NCBI RefSeq assembly: GCF_030691135.1
Contig: NZ_JAUYFA010000019.1
Span: forward strand, 1-34,382
Direction: 5' to 3'
Source: Phreatobacter sp.
GTDB taxonomy: Bacteria > Pseudomonadota > Alphaproteobacteria > Rhizobiales > Phreatobacteraceae
Length of the DNA: 34,382 bases
In this document: in pieces, positions 34,179 through 34,382 of the stretch
Layout: each line of letters begins with the position of its first letter
How positions within the stretch are numbered: the stretch's first letter is position 1
Notes under the pieces: generated by a model
Databases searched by the model: none
What the model saw: only the letters and a program-made list of their open reading frames with translations
Told to the model about the DNA's origin: nothing
Program-made: the position numbers and the translations under genes

Positions 34179-34382
34179 TCACGCCACCGCCAGCCACTGC
34201 GTGCCGAGCGCGCCTGAGACCGTGCCGAAGCCGCCGAAGACGCCGTTGTTCATGTCGGCGAAGTAGGTGGTGCCATCGGCGAGGTTCTGGACGATGACGT
34301 CGCGCCAGCCGTCATTGTCGACATCGGCCGAGCCGCGGACGTCCCAGCCGGCGAGGCCATTGGCGATGACGTTGAAGCCGGC
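34179..34382 (-). CDS. FG-GAP/VCBS-type repeat protein, C-terminal end (cut by window edge)
   Basis: Only the last 67 codons are present; the gene enters from the right edge. The visible part contains GSADVDNDGWRDVIVQN, which has the D-x-D-x-DG-x-x-D calcium-loop pattern of FG-GAP/VCBS beta-propeller or repeat units. ADMNNGVFGGFGTVSG and the terminal GTQWLAVA follow. Such repeats are found in large secreted, often calcium-binding proteins. The reading frame is open across the whole stretch and ends in TGA at 34179-34181. It converges with the small secreted protein gene, 140 nt away. Confidence 0.75.
   Translation of the reverse strand, partial: AGFNVIANGLAGWDVRGSADVDNDGWRDVIVQNLADGTTYFADMNNGVFGGFGTVSGALGTQWLAVA

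Overview
The window is about 34 kb of high-GC DNA, densely packed with genes. The gene families (Dpp-type and AapJ-like transport proteins, an orphan tripartite-tricarboxylate binding protein, DUF3422, a BigR/SqrR-like ArsR, Rcp1-like response regulators) and the palindromic intergenic repeats suggest an alphaproteobacterium, probably of the order Hyphomicrobiales (Rhizobiales). The genus cannot be fixed from sequence alone. No rRNA, tRNA, CRISPR array, phage or transposase gene was seen. The window reads as chromosomal catabolic and housekeeping DNA cut at both ends through genes.

Region 1 (1-7370) is an aromatic-acid catabolic locus. A divergent promoter at about 4897-5036 separates a minus-strand operon (SDR dehydrogenase, enoyl-CoA hydratase-like protein, acyl-CoA dehydrogenase, 2-aminobenzoate/benzoate-type CoA ligase, then a LysE-type exporter running off the left edge) from a plus-strand gene for a fused FAD monooxygenase / old-yellow-enzyme reductase. 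This set matches the aerobic CoA-thioester route known for anthranilate (2-aminobenzoyl-CoA monooxygenase/reductase). Salicylyl-CoA chemistry is the main alternative. Two 20-bp operator-like repeats sit in the divergent promoter.

Region 2 (7386-9535) holds pncB (nicotinate phosphoribosyltransferase) followed by an SDR oxidoreductase on the minus strand.

Region 3 (9644-18159) is a transport-plus-catabolism unit. On the minus strand are a VOC protein and a complete Dpp/Opp-like ABC importer (binding protein, two permeases, one double-ATPase). On the plus strand, divergently, are a DadA-like FAD oxidoreductase, a cupin and a NIPSNAP-family protein. The substrate is unknown.

Region 4 (18369-25444) is a minus-strand series: a TPP-dependent acetolactate-synthase-like enzyme, an orphan Bug-type binding protein, a sulfatase-superfamily hydrolase, a DUF3422 membrane protein and an aldo/keto reductase. 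The TPP gene overlaps the end of hemF by 4 nt.

Region 5 (25441-34382) contains hemF, a two-component pair (response regulator and PAS histidine kinase) preceded by an ArsR regulator with the cysteine spacing of persulfide sensors, an orphan AapJ-like binding protein, an L,D-transpeptidase, a lipoprotein, a Gly/Arg-rich secreted protein with a hairpin-rich leader and a strong terminator, a second single-domain response regulator, a small secreted protein, and the C-terminus of an FG-GAP/VCBS-type repeat protein.

Repeats: two ~150-bp elements with GGGTGGGG-type inverted ends (3071-3221 and 22474-22623) belong to one family. A 92-bp palindromic element (18227-18318) lies between convergent genes.
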